Shown here: positions 1 to 9,100 of the stretch, piece after piece
Layout: the number at the start of each line of letters is the position of its first letter
How positions within the stretch are numbered: position 1 is the first letter of the stretch
Source of the DNA: Rubripirellula tenax
GTDB lineage: Bacteria; Planctomycetota; Planctomycetia; Pirellulales; Pirellulaceae
Length of the DNA stretch: 64,000 nucleotides
NCBI RefSeq assembly: GCF_007860125.1
Contig: NZ_SJPW01000002.1
Location: 1,217,768 to 1,281,767 of the forward strand
Reading direction: 5' to 3'
The notes under the pieces: model-generated
What the model saw: only the letters and a program-made list of their open reading frames with translations
Database searches by the model: none
Told to the model about the DNA's origin: nothing
Made by a program: the position numbers and the translations under genes

Positions 1-935
1 GTCTCGCGAGCGATCACCGCATCGAGTTCTCGTTTCAAATTTGAATCGGGCTGAGCGTAAGCTAATTTGACTTCGGCAGGCACCAATTCGTACCCGAACT
101 GATCGTCCCAATTTTCCATCGCGCCTCGCGCCATGCCGTAGGTGTCGATGCCATCGGGACGGACGACCAGCAAAGGGTAGGGCGGGGTGGTGTCGCCGTA
201 GGTTTGCATTGCATGGTGACGCACGGCGCGGAGCGCGGCATCCAAGGGGTTGGCGCCGGATTCCGCGTTTTCGAGTTGTTGCCGGGTGATGCGATTGCCT
301 TCGGGCCAGATGGTCAGTCCCTCGGCCACGCATTCCAAATAGATTGGGCGACGGTCGGTGCCGTTGGGGCCTTTATGAGGAACGATCACGACTCGCGGTG
401 TGCGTTTGCCCGAATCAACGCGAAGCGTCTCGATCGTTTCCTTGACTTCTTCGATTTTCTGTCGATAGCTGGCCAACGTCGCGTCGTCCACGGCGGGTGA
501 TTCGTCACCACCGACGGCGCGGTCGACTTCGCCGCTCAATTGTTTCAACTCCGTTCGCAGTCGGCCGATGTGGTTCTCGACGTGCGCGAGCTTGTCGCGG
601 CGATCTTCCAAGTCTGCCGTCTGCTTGTCGCGAAAGGCGACTAGCTGGGTGACGCGAAAGTCCTCTTCCGCAATCATCTTCGTCGCGGCCTCGGCCGCAA
701 TTTGCGGTTTGCGAGGTGCGAGATCGGCGGCCGGTTCGACGGTTTTCGCTGCCAGCAACGCATCGTTTTCGCGCTGGGCTTTCGCGCGCGCCGCATCCGC
801 TTGTTTCTTGGCATTGTCGGTTGCGTCTTGCGAAACCAGTGCCAACAACAAGATCAGAGTCCCTAGCGTACAAACCAAAACGGCTAGGAACGGAAACAGC
901 GATGGCGACATACCGCCCCGCTTACGCCGACTCAT
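1..935 (-). CDS. ExbD/MotB-like membrane partner of the TolQ/ExbB-like channel (cut by window edge)
   Basis: The frame is open to the left edge; about 311 residues are visible and the C-terminus is missing. The start is the ATG at 935-933, which overlaps the TGA of the upstream channel gene in an ATGA junction, so the two are translationally coupled. The N-terminus is basic (MSRRKRGGMS) and is followed by one transmembrane helix at about residues 13-34. A charged, probably coiled-coil stretch follows (about 40-140), rich in Lys, Ala and Glu, and then a mixed alpha/beta region. One N-terminal anchor plus a periplasmic body is the topology of ExbD, TolR and MotB. The plug and peptidoglycan-binding motifs of those families are not evident in the visible part, so the partner role rests mostly on gene context. 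Confidence 0.75.
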   Translation of the reverse strand, partial: MSRRKRGGMSPSLFPFLAVLVCTLGTLILLLALVSQDATDNAKKQADAARAKAQRENDALLAAKTVEPAADLAPRKPQIAAEAATKMIAEEDFRVTQLVAFRDKQTADLEDRRDKLAHVENHIGRLRTELKQLSGEVDRAVGGDESPAVDDATLASYRQKIEEVKETIETLRVDSGKRTPRVVIVPHKGPNGTDRRPIYLECVAEGLTIWPEGNRITRQQLENAESGANPLDAALRAVRHHAMQTYGDTTPPYPLLVVRPDGIDTYGMARGAMENWDDQFGYELVPAEVKLAYAQPDSNLKRELDAVIARE

Positions 936-2455
936 GCTGCACGCCTTGTCGGAGTCACGGTATCGTTTGGCATTCTTGCCGACAACTTGTCCACCGCGCG
1001 AGCCAGGATGCACATTGCGTCGGCCATGGCGTCATTGTTCGGATTGGCCATCTGATGCTGTAGCGCCGTCGTCGCTTCGGTCAAACGCGTGATGGCTTCG
1101 TGAGTTTGATTGATCGAGTCATAGTGCCCGGCCAGCGTTTGTTGCTGACTTGCCAATGTTTCGCAGACATCGTCCAGCGTTTCGTTCAAGACCGACGTTT
1201 GGTTGCGGATCTGTTCGGCGCTTTGACGACTGGATTGGTCCAACATCGACTGCGCCGACACGATCGATTGTTGCCAACGATCACATTGGACTTCCAATCG
1301 TTCACCGGCGACCTGCGACGAACCGGCGACCGATTCGGCGTGCTTCAATAGCGCCGGTGCAAGCGTTAGCTCGAATGCGTCGGCCAACGTCGTGTTGTTC
1401 TTTTCATGGACCTGTTGCCACTGCGATTGTGCCGAGTCGATTGTGTCTCGCCACAGGGTGGCTTGATTGGCAAGCGATTCGGCGACGGCCGCTTGAACGC
1501 CCCGGCAAAGGTCGGCAATCAGAACCGTTTGGTTGTCCGACGCTTCGTCGCCGGGCAACGTGGACGAAACCAAGTGACCGACGCGGGCGTCGATGGCGGC
1601 CAACAGCCGTTGCTCACTACGTTCGACAGGGAACTGCAAGAAGATCGCGATGACCGAGAGTACCAGGCCCATCGCGGTCGTATCAAATGCTACATACAGG
1701 CCGCTTTTCAAGTTGTCGACGGCGGCGGTTCCGCTGGAAAAATCTAATCCGCCAAGTGTCTGGGTAATCCCAATCACGGTGCCCAAAAACCCCAACATCG
1801 GAATCGCCCAAACGATGATCCGAACCAGCCCTAGTGAATCGTGAGCCGCGTCCGCATCGCGACCGGCCAGTTCGCGAAGGTCGTCAGCCAAGTTCTTGCT
1901 GGACCCGCGTTGCGATTGTCGCGTTAGCACTTCTTCGAGCCGCGTTACCAAGTGGCTGGCTCGCATCGATTGCGACAGACTTGAAAGTTCGCTCAACCAA
2001 TTTCGGGCGACGTGGCCGGCGTCGTTGTCGCTCAGCCAAGATGCGGCCGGGCTGATGTCGCTGTCGCGTGTTGGCAGCAAGTCTTTGTCACGGATGCGAG
2101 CCAAGTGGCTGGATTGATCCATCACTCCGAGCGTCTTGGCGATCAATATCGACGAGGCGAAACAGAACAGGATGGTCGCCGCGACGGCGACGGGGTGACC
2201 CAAGAAATAGCGTTGCAGTTGCCCTGTGAATGCGGACTCGGGGCCGAATTTGATCGCAGCGAACAAAAGCGAATAAAAACCGACCGACAGGCCGGCACCC
2301 AGAATGGTTGCCAGCATCGAATTTCCGGCGACCGGAGCACCCGTCAATGGCGACAACGCGATCGGCGGGGTTGGTTTTTCTGTGGACCGTGATGCGTTGG
2401 CCGATGGTTTTCTATCTGTATTCACGCTGGCGATTGCTTTGCCGTGGTCAGTCAA
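932..2455 (-). CDS. MotA/TolQ/ExbB family proton channel protein
   Basis: This 507-residue inner-membrane protein has predicted helices at about 46-69, 88-108, 211-231 and 254-274. The segment from 211 to 275 is the family core: WAIPMLGFLGTVIGI followed by AFDTTAMGLVLSVIAIF matches the TolQ/ExbB/MotA pore helices, with the paired Thr residues typical of the proton path. A cytoplasmic region lies between helices 2 and 3. The C-terminal ~230 residues are Gln/Ser/Ala-rich and probably coiled coil, which makes the protein about twice the usual ExbB length. Its stop overlaps the start of the single-helix partner downstream, so they form a two-gene unit. It presumably uses proton motive force to drive an envelope process whose target is unknown. 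It is read divergently from the small exported protein at 2734. Confidence 0.85.
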   Translation of the reverse strand: MTDHGKAIASVNTDRKPSANASRSTEKPTPPIALSPLTGAPVAGNSMLATILGAGLSVGFYSLLFAAIKFGPESAFTGQLQRYFLGHPVAVAATILFCFASSILIAKTLGVMDQSSHLARIRDKDLLPTRDSDISPAASWLSDNDAGHVARNWLSELSSLSQSMRASHLVTRLEEVLTRQSQRGSSKNLADDLRELAGRDADAAHDSLGLVRIIVWAIPMLGFLGTVIGITQTLGGLDFSSGTAAVDNLKSGLYVAFDTTAMGLVLSVIAIFLQFPVERSEQRLLAAIDARVGHLVSSTLPGDEASDNQTVLIADLCRGVQAAVAESLANQATLWRDTIDSAQSQWQQVHEKNNTTLADAFELTLAPALLKHAESVAGSSQVAGERLEVQCDRWQQSIVSAQSMLDQSSRQSAEQIRNQTSVLNETLDDVCETLASQQQTLAGHYDSINQTHEAITRLTEATTALQHQMANPNNDAMADAMCILARAVDKLSARMPNDTVTPTRRAA

Positions 2456-2733
2456 GGTTCAACCCTCGGATCGGGACTTCAGTTGGGGGCGTCGGAAATC
2501 GGATCCGTCCGAACCGTCGCGGCGGTGATGGTCGCGATTGGCGACGCGACGACACAACCCCAACCTTCTTATCGACCGGCACAACCGAGCCACTTTATCC
2601 AATCGTTAAGAATTGCCATCTGGCTTGCATCCGACCCCAGCCGACCGCTAATAATCGTTAAATGCGAGCCTCGACGGGGGTCTCGACGCGGGCAGATCCG
2701 CCCCCACACATTGACCCTTTGCGAGCGTTTCAG

Positions 2734-3114
2734 ATGCAAAAACACCGCGTGAAACTGACTTCGGCCTTGTTCGCTGCTGGGCTTTTGATCGCGGCCGCTA
2801 CGGCCTCGGTGGGACAGGCTCCGGCGACTCAATCCGATGCCGCAGAGTTCCTTTCCGGGGCGGCCATCACCAAGCGGGGGGTTCCGCAGATGGGTGTCGC
2901 GGGCGACATGATCGGATTTTCCAGTTCTGACGCCTCGGGAACTCAGACAATTACGCTAGTTCATACCGGTAAATCCTGGATGGCCGTGTATCATATTGAT
3001 AAGTCCGGGACGATCCGGCTGATCAGCAGTCGCCCCATCGACGCTGATTTTTCACTCCAATTGAACGCCACTTCACCGTTGCCCGAAGAAATTCGCCAAC
3101 TCGGCCGTCGGTAA
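2734..3114 (+). CDS. small exported protein of unknown function
   Basis: This 126-residue protein is read from the ATG at 2734. An upstream in-frame ATG at 2662 would add 24 Pro/Arg-rich residues before the signal sequence, so the internal start is preferred. The N-terminus MQKHRVKLTSALFAAGLLIA is a classical signal peptide, with probable cleavage after the Ala-rich TASVGQA stretch. The mature part is small and beta-rich, with no cysteines. No family is recognised. It is co-directional with the HTH membrane protein 81 bases downstream, with which it may be transcribed. Confidence 0.7.
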   Translation: MQKHRVKLTSALFAAGLLIAAATASVGQAPATQSDAAEFLSGAAITKRGVPQMGVAGDMIGFSSSDASGTQTITLVHTGKSWMAVYHIDKSGTIRLISSRPIDADFSLQLNATSPLPEEIRQLGRR

Positions 3115-3195
3115 GGTGGCAAAAGTGGCTGGCGCGAATCATCCTGCGTCAGAACATTCATCCACCGATACGCAACTGCGGAGCCGAATAATCCG

Positions 3196-4788
3196 ATGGC
3201 AGACTATTTGTCACTTGAGGAAGCAGCCAAGAAGCTTGGAATTCCCACCGAACGATTGGTGGAACTGCGCAGCCAGGGCAAAGTCCGCGGATTCCGCGAC
3301 GGAGCAAGTTGGAAGTTCCCCGAGAATTCGATCGAGCAGTTGAAAGACGACCTCGGCGATGCACTCTCCGGTGGCAGCGGTATTTTGGTTGACGATCTTG
3401 GCTCGTCCATTTCTAGCGGCAGCAGCATCATCGGCGGCGACAACAGTCCGTCCGACGACGGTGGCAGCGATCTGGAAATCGGCGGCGAGTCCGTGACGGG
3501 CGATAGCGACGTCAACCTGATTGCGTCCGAAGGCGACGGCAGCGATGTTGCCATCATCGCCAGCGACAGCGACCTGATGATGGAGAGCGCCGGCAGCGGT
3601 CTGTTGGAAATCGATTCGGCCGATTTGCAGCTTGAAGGTTCGGCCATCATGCACGATTCGGCTCAACTGGACTTGGCGATTGAACCCAACGCCGGCAGCA
3701 CGGGCCCGGTAACCGACGCCGAGCTGAAAGAAATTGCAGAATCACATCCGGACGTATTAGCGCCCGAAGGTCCGTCAAGCAGCAACCTTAGCTTCGACGA
3801 CAGCGATGACGACATGTTGGGCAGCAGCCTGGATTCGGCTCCTTCGGGTGTCAGCAGCCTTGAATTGATGGACGACTTGAAGCTTTCCGGCGACAGCGGT
3901 GCGAATGCGTTGGGATCGCGCGGTGTGGACGTGCTTAGCGAGTTGGATCTTTTGAGTGCCGAGCAATCTGGCAGCGGATTGATTTCGGGTGATAGTGAAA
4001 ACTTATTGATGTCGTCCGGTTTGGGCAGCAGTATCGGCGCCGACGGCATGTCGGACAGCGACGTGTCGGGGCTCGACGACGCGTTGGACGACGATGACGA
4101 TTTGGTCATCGCCGACGACGATGACGACTTGGTGATCAGCAACGCCGGCAGCGACATTTCGGTTGCCGGTGACAGCGGCATCAACCTGATGAGCCCGTCG
4201 GACAGCGGCTTGTCGCTGGAAAGCGAACCTCTGGATTTGGCCGGCAGCAGCATTTCCGCATTGGACCTTGGCGCCGAACTTTCCGAAGGCGGCAGCAGCG
4301 GAAGTGGTGGCGGTAGCGGATCGATGGTCGACTTCCAAGCCGACGAAGAATTCCAATTGTCGCCATCGGGCATCGGGCTAGACGCCGACATGGAAAGCGG
4401 ATCCCAGGTGATCGAAGTCGAAGACTCGGGCGATGTCGCCGAAGCCGTCGAATTTGACGACGCCGGATTTGGCGATGCGGATCCTATGGGCGGCGACGTC
4501 TTTGGCGACGCACCGGTCGAAGAAGGCTTCGCGATGGATGACGACGGCGAAGCCGTTGAAATTGACGAGTCGTCACCGGTCGCCATGGGCCCGGTATCGA
4601 TGGGTGGCTATGAAGTTCCGTTCACGATGTTGCAATGCGTGACATTGATGTTGGTGCTGATGGTCCTAAGCCTAGGCGGCATGTTGATGACCGATTTGGT
4701 TCGCAATATGTGGACCTACACTGAAACCAGCGCTCCGGTCAGTTCGCTTACCGATTCCCTGGTCGGTTTGATGGGCTGGGGCCAGTAA
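3196..4788 (+). CDS. HTH (excisionase-type) protein with long acidic linker and C-terminal membrane helix
   Basis: This protein has 530 residues. Residues 1-50 (MADYLSLEEAAKKLGIPTER, then a basic segment ending in ASWKFP) form a MerR/excisionase-like helix-turn-helix of the type often annotated HTH_17. Residues ~50-470 are low complexity, built from Asp, Ser, Gly, Leu and Ile with recurring words such as DDDDDLVI, GSDISV, SGINLMSPSDSGLSLE and repeated GSS/GGS; they should be disordered and very acidic. At about 473-500 a strongly hydrophobic helix (LQCVTLMLVLMVLSLGGMLM) anchors the C-terminus, followed by a ~30-residue tail. A DNA-binding head tethered to the membrane by an acidic linker is unusual. 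The domains are visible; the function is not known. Confidence 0.85.
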   Translation: MADYLSLEEAAKKLGIPTERLVELRSQGKVRGFRDGASWKFPENSIEQLKDDLGDALSGGSGILVDDLGSSISSGSSIIGGDNSPSDDGGSDLEIGGESVTGDSDVNLIASEGDGSDVAIIASDSDLMMESAGSGLLEIDSADLQLEGSAIMHDSAQLDLAIEPNAGSTGPVTDAELKEIAESHPDVLAPEGPSSSNLSFDDSDDDMLGSSLDSAPSGVSSLELMDDLKLSGDSGANALGSRGVDVLSELDLLSAEQSGSGLISGDSENLLMSSGLGSSIGADGMSDSDVSGLDDALDDDDDLVIADDDDDLVISNAGSDISVAGDSGINLMSPSDSGLSLESEPLDLAGSSISALDLGAELSEGGSSGSGGGSGSMVDFQADEEFQLSPSGIGLDADMESGSQVIEVEDSGDVAEAVEFDDAGFGDADPMGGDVFGDAPVEEGFAMDDDGEAVEIDESSPVAMGPVSMGGYEVPFTMLQCVTLMLVLMVLSLGGMLMTDLVRNMWTYTETSAPVSSLTDSLVGLMGWGQ

Positions 4789-4829
4789 ACAGGGCTCAAT
4801 TCGGTAGGCTCGGATCGATCCGGCCGTGC

Positions 4830-4844
4830 GAGCGTTTGACGCTC
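4830..4844 (+). other. perfect 6-bp hairpin downstream of the HTH protein gene
   Basis: GAGCGT and ACGCTC form a perfect six-base stem closed by TTG, 41 bases after the stop at 4788. No T-tract follows, so it is not a textbook intrinsic terminator. It may help to separate this gene from the lipoprotein gene at 4966. Confidence 0.35.
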
Positions 4845-4965
4845 AACCGGCGGACTGCGTCGGTTTGTCGGGTACGTCGTGTGGGGTTGGTGCGTTAAGC
4901 TAAGGTGACGACGAAACGGATTTCGATCCCACGGCCCACCTAACCCCTCTTACGCAAAGCCACTG

Positions 4966-6144
4966 ATGGCTGCTACGCACCAAGTCGATAACCTAGCGCC
5001 CCCATTTTCTCGGCACTCCCTGCTTGCTCAAACGATCTTTGGTTGTCTGATCGCGGCCATGGTTGCATTGTCGGGTTGCGACAAAACCGATCCGATCATC
5101 ACCTATCGCGTTCCCAAGAAGGTGCCCGAGGAACTTCGCACTCCTCAAGACCGCATGCTGGCCGCGATGGTACCCAATGGCGATCAGGTCTGGTTTTTCA
5201 AAGTCACGGGTCCCGAAACGGCCGTCTCGACGATCAGCGATTCGTTCCGCAGCTTCGTCGAAGACGTCCAGTTCAACGACGGTTCGCCAGACCTGAGCCA
5301 GCTTCCCGACGGCTGGCGAAAAGGCGGTGACAAACCCATGCGATTCGCGTCGATCGATATCGAGACGCCCGGCAAGCAGTTGGACGTCAGCGTCTCGCAA
5401 CTCGGCCGACTGGACGACTATGACGCGATGGTGGCGATGAACGTCAACCGATGGCGAAACCAACTCGCGTTGCCCAATTCCGACCAGCGTTGGGCCGAAG
5501 CGGCCGAAATCAAAGTGGCCGCCGCCGACGGAAAATCGGTATGGGTCGACTTGGTTGGTGAGGGTGGCGATTCGCCGATGACACCTCCCTTTGCCAGCGG
5601 CGCGGCTCCGTTTGCTGGTGGCGCTGCTCCATTCGCTGGCGGTGGCCAGCCACCGATGACGGCTGCTCCGCAAACGCGTGACGCTGGGCTGCCGGCCCAG
5701 CAAGCCCAGCAGACCCAGCCGGACGAACGCTTGACGTTTGATCGCCCCACCGGATGGCGCGACGGCAAGATGAGTACGATGCGGATGGCCGCGTTCAACG
5801 TCGGTCCGGAAGATGCGCCCGCCGAAATCACGGTCATTCCTGCCGGTGGTGATTTGCGAGGCAACGTGGCTCGATGGATCGGACAAGTTCGTGAAGGCAA
5901 GTCGCCCGACGACGTCGTCGACCAAGCGATGGAGGATGCGATCGATGTCACAGTTGATGGCCGTCCGGGACAACGGTTCTATCTGACCAGCGAAGACGAA
6001 GCCGGCCAAGCGATTGACGCCACCATCGTCCCCCTGGACGGCGGCATGAGCCTGTTCATCAAGATGACCGGGCCGGCGAAAACGGTGTCCGGTGAGTCCG
6101 AAGCGATTGCCGATTTTTTGAAATCGTTGAAACTGAAGTTGTAG
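4966..6144 (+). CDS. exported lipoprotein of unknown function
   Basis: This is a 392-residue protein. A hydrophobic segment (residues ~20-38) ends in the lipobox-like LSGC followed by DKTDP, so the mature protein should be lipid-anchored. Two similar halves, about 50-180 and 250-390, each carry a TGP(E/A) segment and a predicted alpha/beta fold. They are joined by a Gly/Pro/Ala-rich linker containing three tandem copies of a six-residue PFA(S/G)GA-type unit (about 203-225). No catalytic motif is visible. It lies 29 bases before the large cytochrome c maturation gene, so co-transcription is likely; the family is not recognised. Confidence 0.75.
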   Translation: MAATHQVDNLAPPFSRHSLLAQTIFGCLIAAMVALSGCDKTDPIITYRVPKKVPEELRTPQDRMLAAMVPNGDQVWFFKVTGPETAVSTISDSFRSFVEDVQFNDGSPDLSQLPDGWRKGGDKPMRFASIDIETPGKQLDVSVSQLGRLDDYDAMVAMNVNRWRNQLALPNSDQRWAEAAEIKVAAADGKSVWVDLVGEGGDSPMTPPFASGAAPFAGGAAPFAGGGQPPMTAAPQTRDAGLPAQQAQQTQPDERLTFDRPTGWRDGKMSTMRMAAFNVGPEDAPAEITVIPAGGDLRGNVARWIGQVREGKSPDDVVDQAMEDAIDVTVDGRPGQRFYLTSEDEAGQAIDATIVPLDGGMSLFIKMTGPAKTVSGESEAIADFLKSLKLKL

Positions 6145-6173
6145 TTGTGAAGTGACGGCGATCTCGAATTGCC

Positions 6174-9100
6174 GTGCCCGCGAAGATGTCTGAATCCAAC
6201 CGTTCTCTAAGAGACCCCAAGATGGCGACCATCGCTTCTGACTCCCAAACCTTCGATCGCGACGAAACGGTGAACGGCTTCGCCTGGAAAATCCTGCGGG
6301 TCGCCGGCTCGTTGAAATTGACGGTGTTTTTGTTCGCGTGCTCGTTGATCCTGGTGCTGGTGGGGACACTGGCTCAAGACGAAATGAACATGTTGGAAGT
6401 CAAGCAGCGGTACTTCTTGTCGTGGATAGCGCCGCTGCATATCGACGACTTCTTTCCGCAAGCGTTTTTGCCGCACGATAAACCGATCGCAGGCGTGATT
6501 CCGTTTACCGGCGGCGCGTTGATCGGCGTGCTGTTGATGATCAACTTGGTCGCCGCCAAGATCACACGTTTTAAGATTCACTCTTCGGGCGGAAAACTGT
6601 TTGGCGGACTGGCGGTGATTTTACTCGGCTGTGCGGTCGCCGCGGTGGTGATCATGGCGGGCCACGATAGCGACGGTCTGCAAGGTACGCCGCCCGAATG
6701 GCTCGGTTATGACAAACTGTGGGCCGGCGTGCTGGCCAGCATCACGGTCATCGGCATTGCACTGGGGATCAGCGCGTCCAAGGTCAACAACTCGACGATG
6801 AAGCCGCTGTTGTATGTCGTCGCGGCCAGCGTATTGAGCGTTGTGGCGTATTCGATGTTCAGCGGGTTCCGCATCGGTGAACCTGGCCTGCGGATCGTTT
6901 GGCAGTTGACGAAGGGACTCGGCGCCGGCGCCATCCTTTTGGCGGGATGCCATTTGGTTTTCGGCAAGCAGGGCGGCAACGTGCTGTTGCACATCGGTGT
7001 CGGTTTGTTGATGGTCGGTCAATTCGTCTTTGGCGACCGCCAAACCGAACAACGCTTGAGCATGGTCGAAGGCGAAACCACCAACTCGTTCGTCAACTTG
7101 GATCAAATCGAATTGACGTTCATCAAGTCACTCGATGGTGAAGACGTCGTCACGGCGATCCCGGGAACTCGCCTGCAAGCCGCCTTGAATTCCAAGACCG
7201 CGATCTCGGACGAATCGCTGCCCGTCGACGTCAACGTGCTGGCGTTCTATCCCAACTCGACCCTGGGCGATGTCCCGGCCGACAACTTGGCAAATGTTGG
7301 ATTGGGCTTGGAAGCCGGCGCGGTCGACCGACCGAAATCGGGCGGCGTGGATGCGGCCATGAATGTGGCGTCGGCGTACGTCGAATTGACGGATAAGTCA
7401 TCGGGCGAATCCTTGGGTCGGCACTTGGTCAGCCAATTGTTTTCCGATCGCGGGATGTTGACCCGATCCGGTACCGGCAAAGACCTGTTCGATTCGGTTT
7501 CGGTTGGAGACGACAAATACGAACTCGGTTTGAAGTTCCATCGCGAAGTCAAACCGTACTGGATCCATTTGGAAGATTTCCGACGCACCACTTACAGCGG
7601 CACACAAACGCCGCGAGATTACTCGTCGTTCGTTCGCATCATTGCCGAAGACACCGGCGAAGACCGCAAGGAACGCATCTGGATGAACAACCCGCTGCGC
7701 TACCGTGGCGAGACGTTCTATCAATCCAGCTTCGACACCCTGCCCAACGGCCAAGAGATCACCAGTATCCAAGTCGTCCGCAACTCGGGCTGGTTGATTC
7801 CCTATGTCGCTTGCAGCATCACCGCACTGGGGATGCTGGCGCACTTCTTGGGAACACTGACGCGGTTCTTGAAACGCCGGGACCGCGAAACTCGCAAAGA
7901 ACGCGAAGAACTGGCCGAGTTTGCCGGCAAGCGACCGTCACAGTGGCCCGTCTATGCGACCGCCGGTGGGTTCGGCGTTTTGGCATTGATGGCACTGGTG
8001 CCATGGTCGGCCGCGATGAATACGCTGCGCCCGACCAACCGCATGCAATCGTTTGACTTCTATGCGGCCGGAAAGTTTCCCACCCAATTCGGCGGCCGAG
8101 TGATGCCGCTTGACGCGTACGCACGTCAGACGTTGAAGGCGATCAGCAACAAAGAATCGCTACCGCTGGACACCGCGCCATCGGGCATCAAAGGTCGCGT
8201 CCAAGGACGAAAATTGTCGGCGATGCAGTGGTTGTTTGAAGTCGCCATTGAAAAGCCCGAACTGCGTTTCTTGCCAATGTTCCGAATCGATTCGGACGAG
8301 GTCCGCAGCGAATTGGGACTGGATCGCCGCGAAAGCAAACTGTATTCGCTGGACGAGATCAGCAAACAGTGGGACCGCGCCAGCAAGATCATTGAAACGG
8401 CGTCACCCAAAGATGCATCGGAGATGACCTTCAAGGAAAAGAAGCTGGTCGAACTCGACCGGCGCACACGTCACTTCACGTTGACGGCCGCTGCGTTTCA
8501 ATTACCGGTGCCCGAAGACATCCCGATGGACGAATTCAAGAAGGTGTTCCCCGAAGCGACCGAGAGTGATCGGCAAATGGTGATGCTGAGACAATTGCAG
8601 CGTCGTCTGGAAGCCCTCAAGCAGATGTCAGCGCCAGGCGTTGTGGCTCCCACGGTCGACGAGATCACCGCGTCCGTCAACGAACCCCAGTGGGCGGCGT
8701 TCGGTCCTGCGTTCTTCGACCATTTCCGCGAAGTCGCCGGTGGCGATGCGGGTGCCGATGACAAGGGGCGTCCGGGAATCGATTCGTTCGGCAAGATGAT
8801 CCAAGCGTACGGCAGTGAAGACCCGGCGAAATTCAACGACGCGGTGGACTCGGGCTTGGCAGCGTTCAAGACCTATCCCATTCCCGGTTACAAACCCGCA
8901 ATGGTGTCGCTGGAACGATGGATGCAATCGAATTGGCCGACCGGTGTGGCGATGATGCTTTATCTGGTCACGTTGGTGATGGGACTGATCTACTTTTTGG
9001 TCGATCTGCCGCGACTGCGTCAGGCGGTCTGGGGAACGCTCGCCTTGGCGATGGCGATTCACACCGTTGCGATTCTGTGCCGGATCTCAATCACTGGACG

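Noticed and set aside
3663-4586. 307-residue open frame antisense to the acidic HTH protein
   Set aside because: The sense gene is almost pure Asp/Ser/Gly codons, which read as stop-free Pro/Ser/Ala text on the other strand. The antisense product is low complexity and has no domain.
4993-6369. 458-residue open frame antisense to the lipoprotein and CcsBA start
   Set aside because: The Arg/His-rich translation is a typical shadow of a GC-biased sense gene; the sense frame has a lipobox and a plausible fold.
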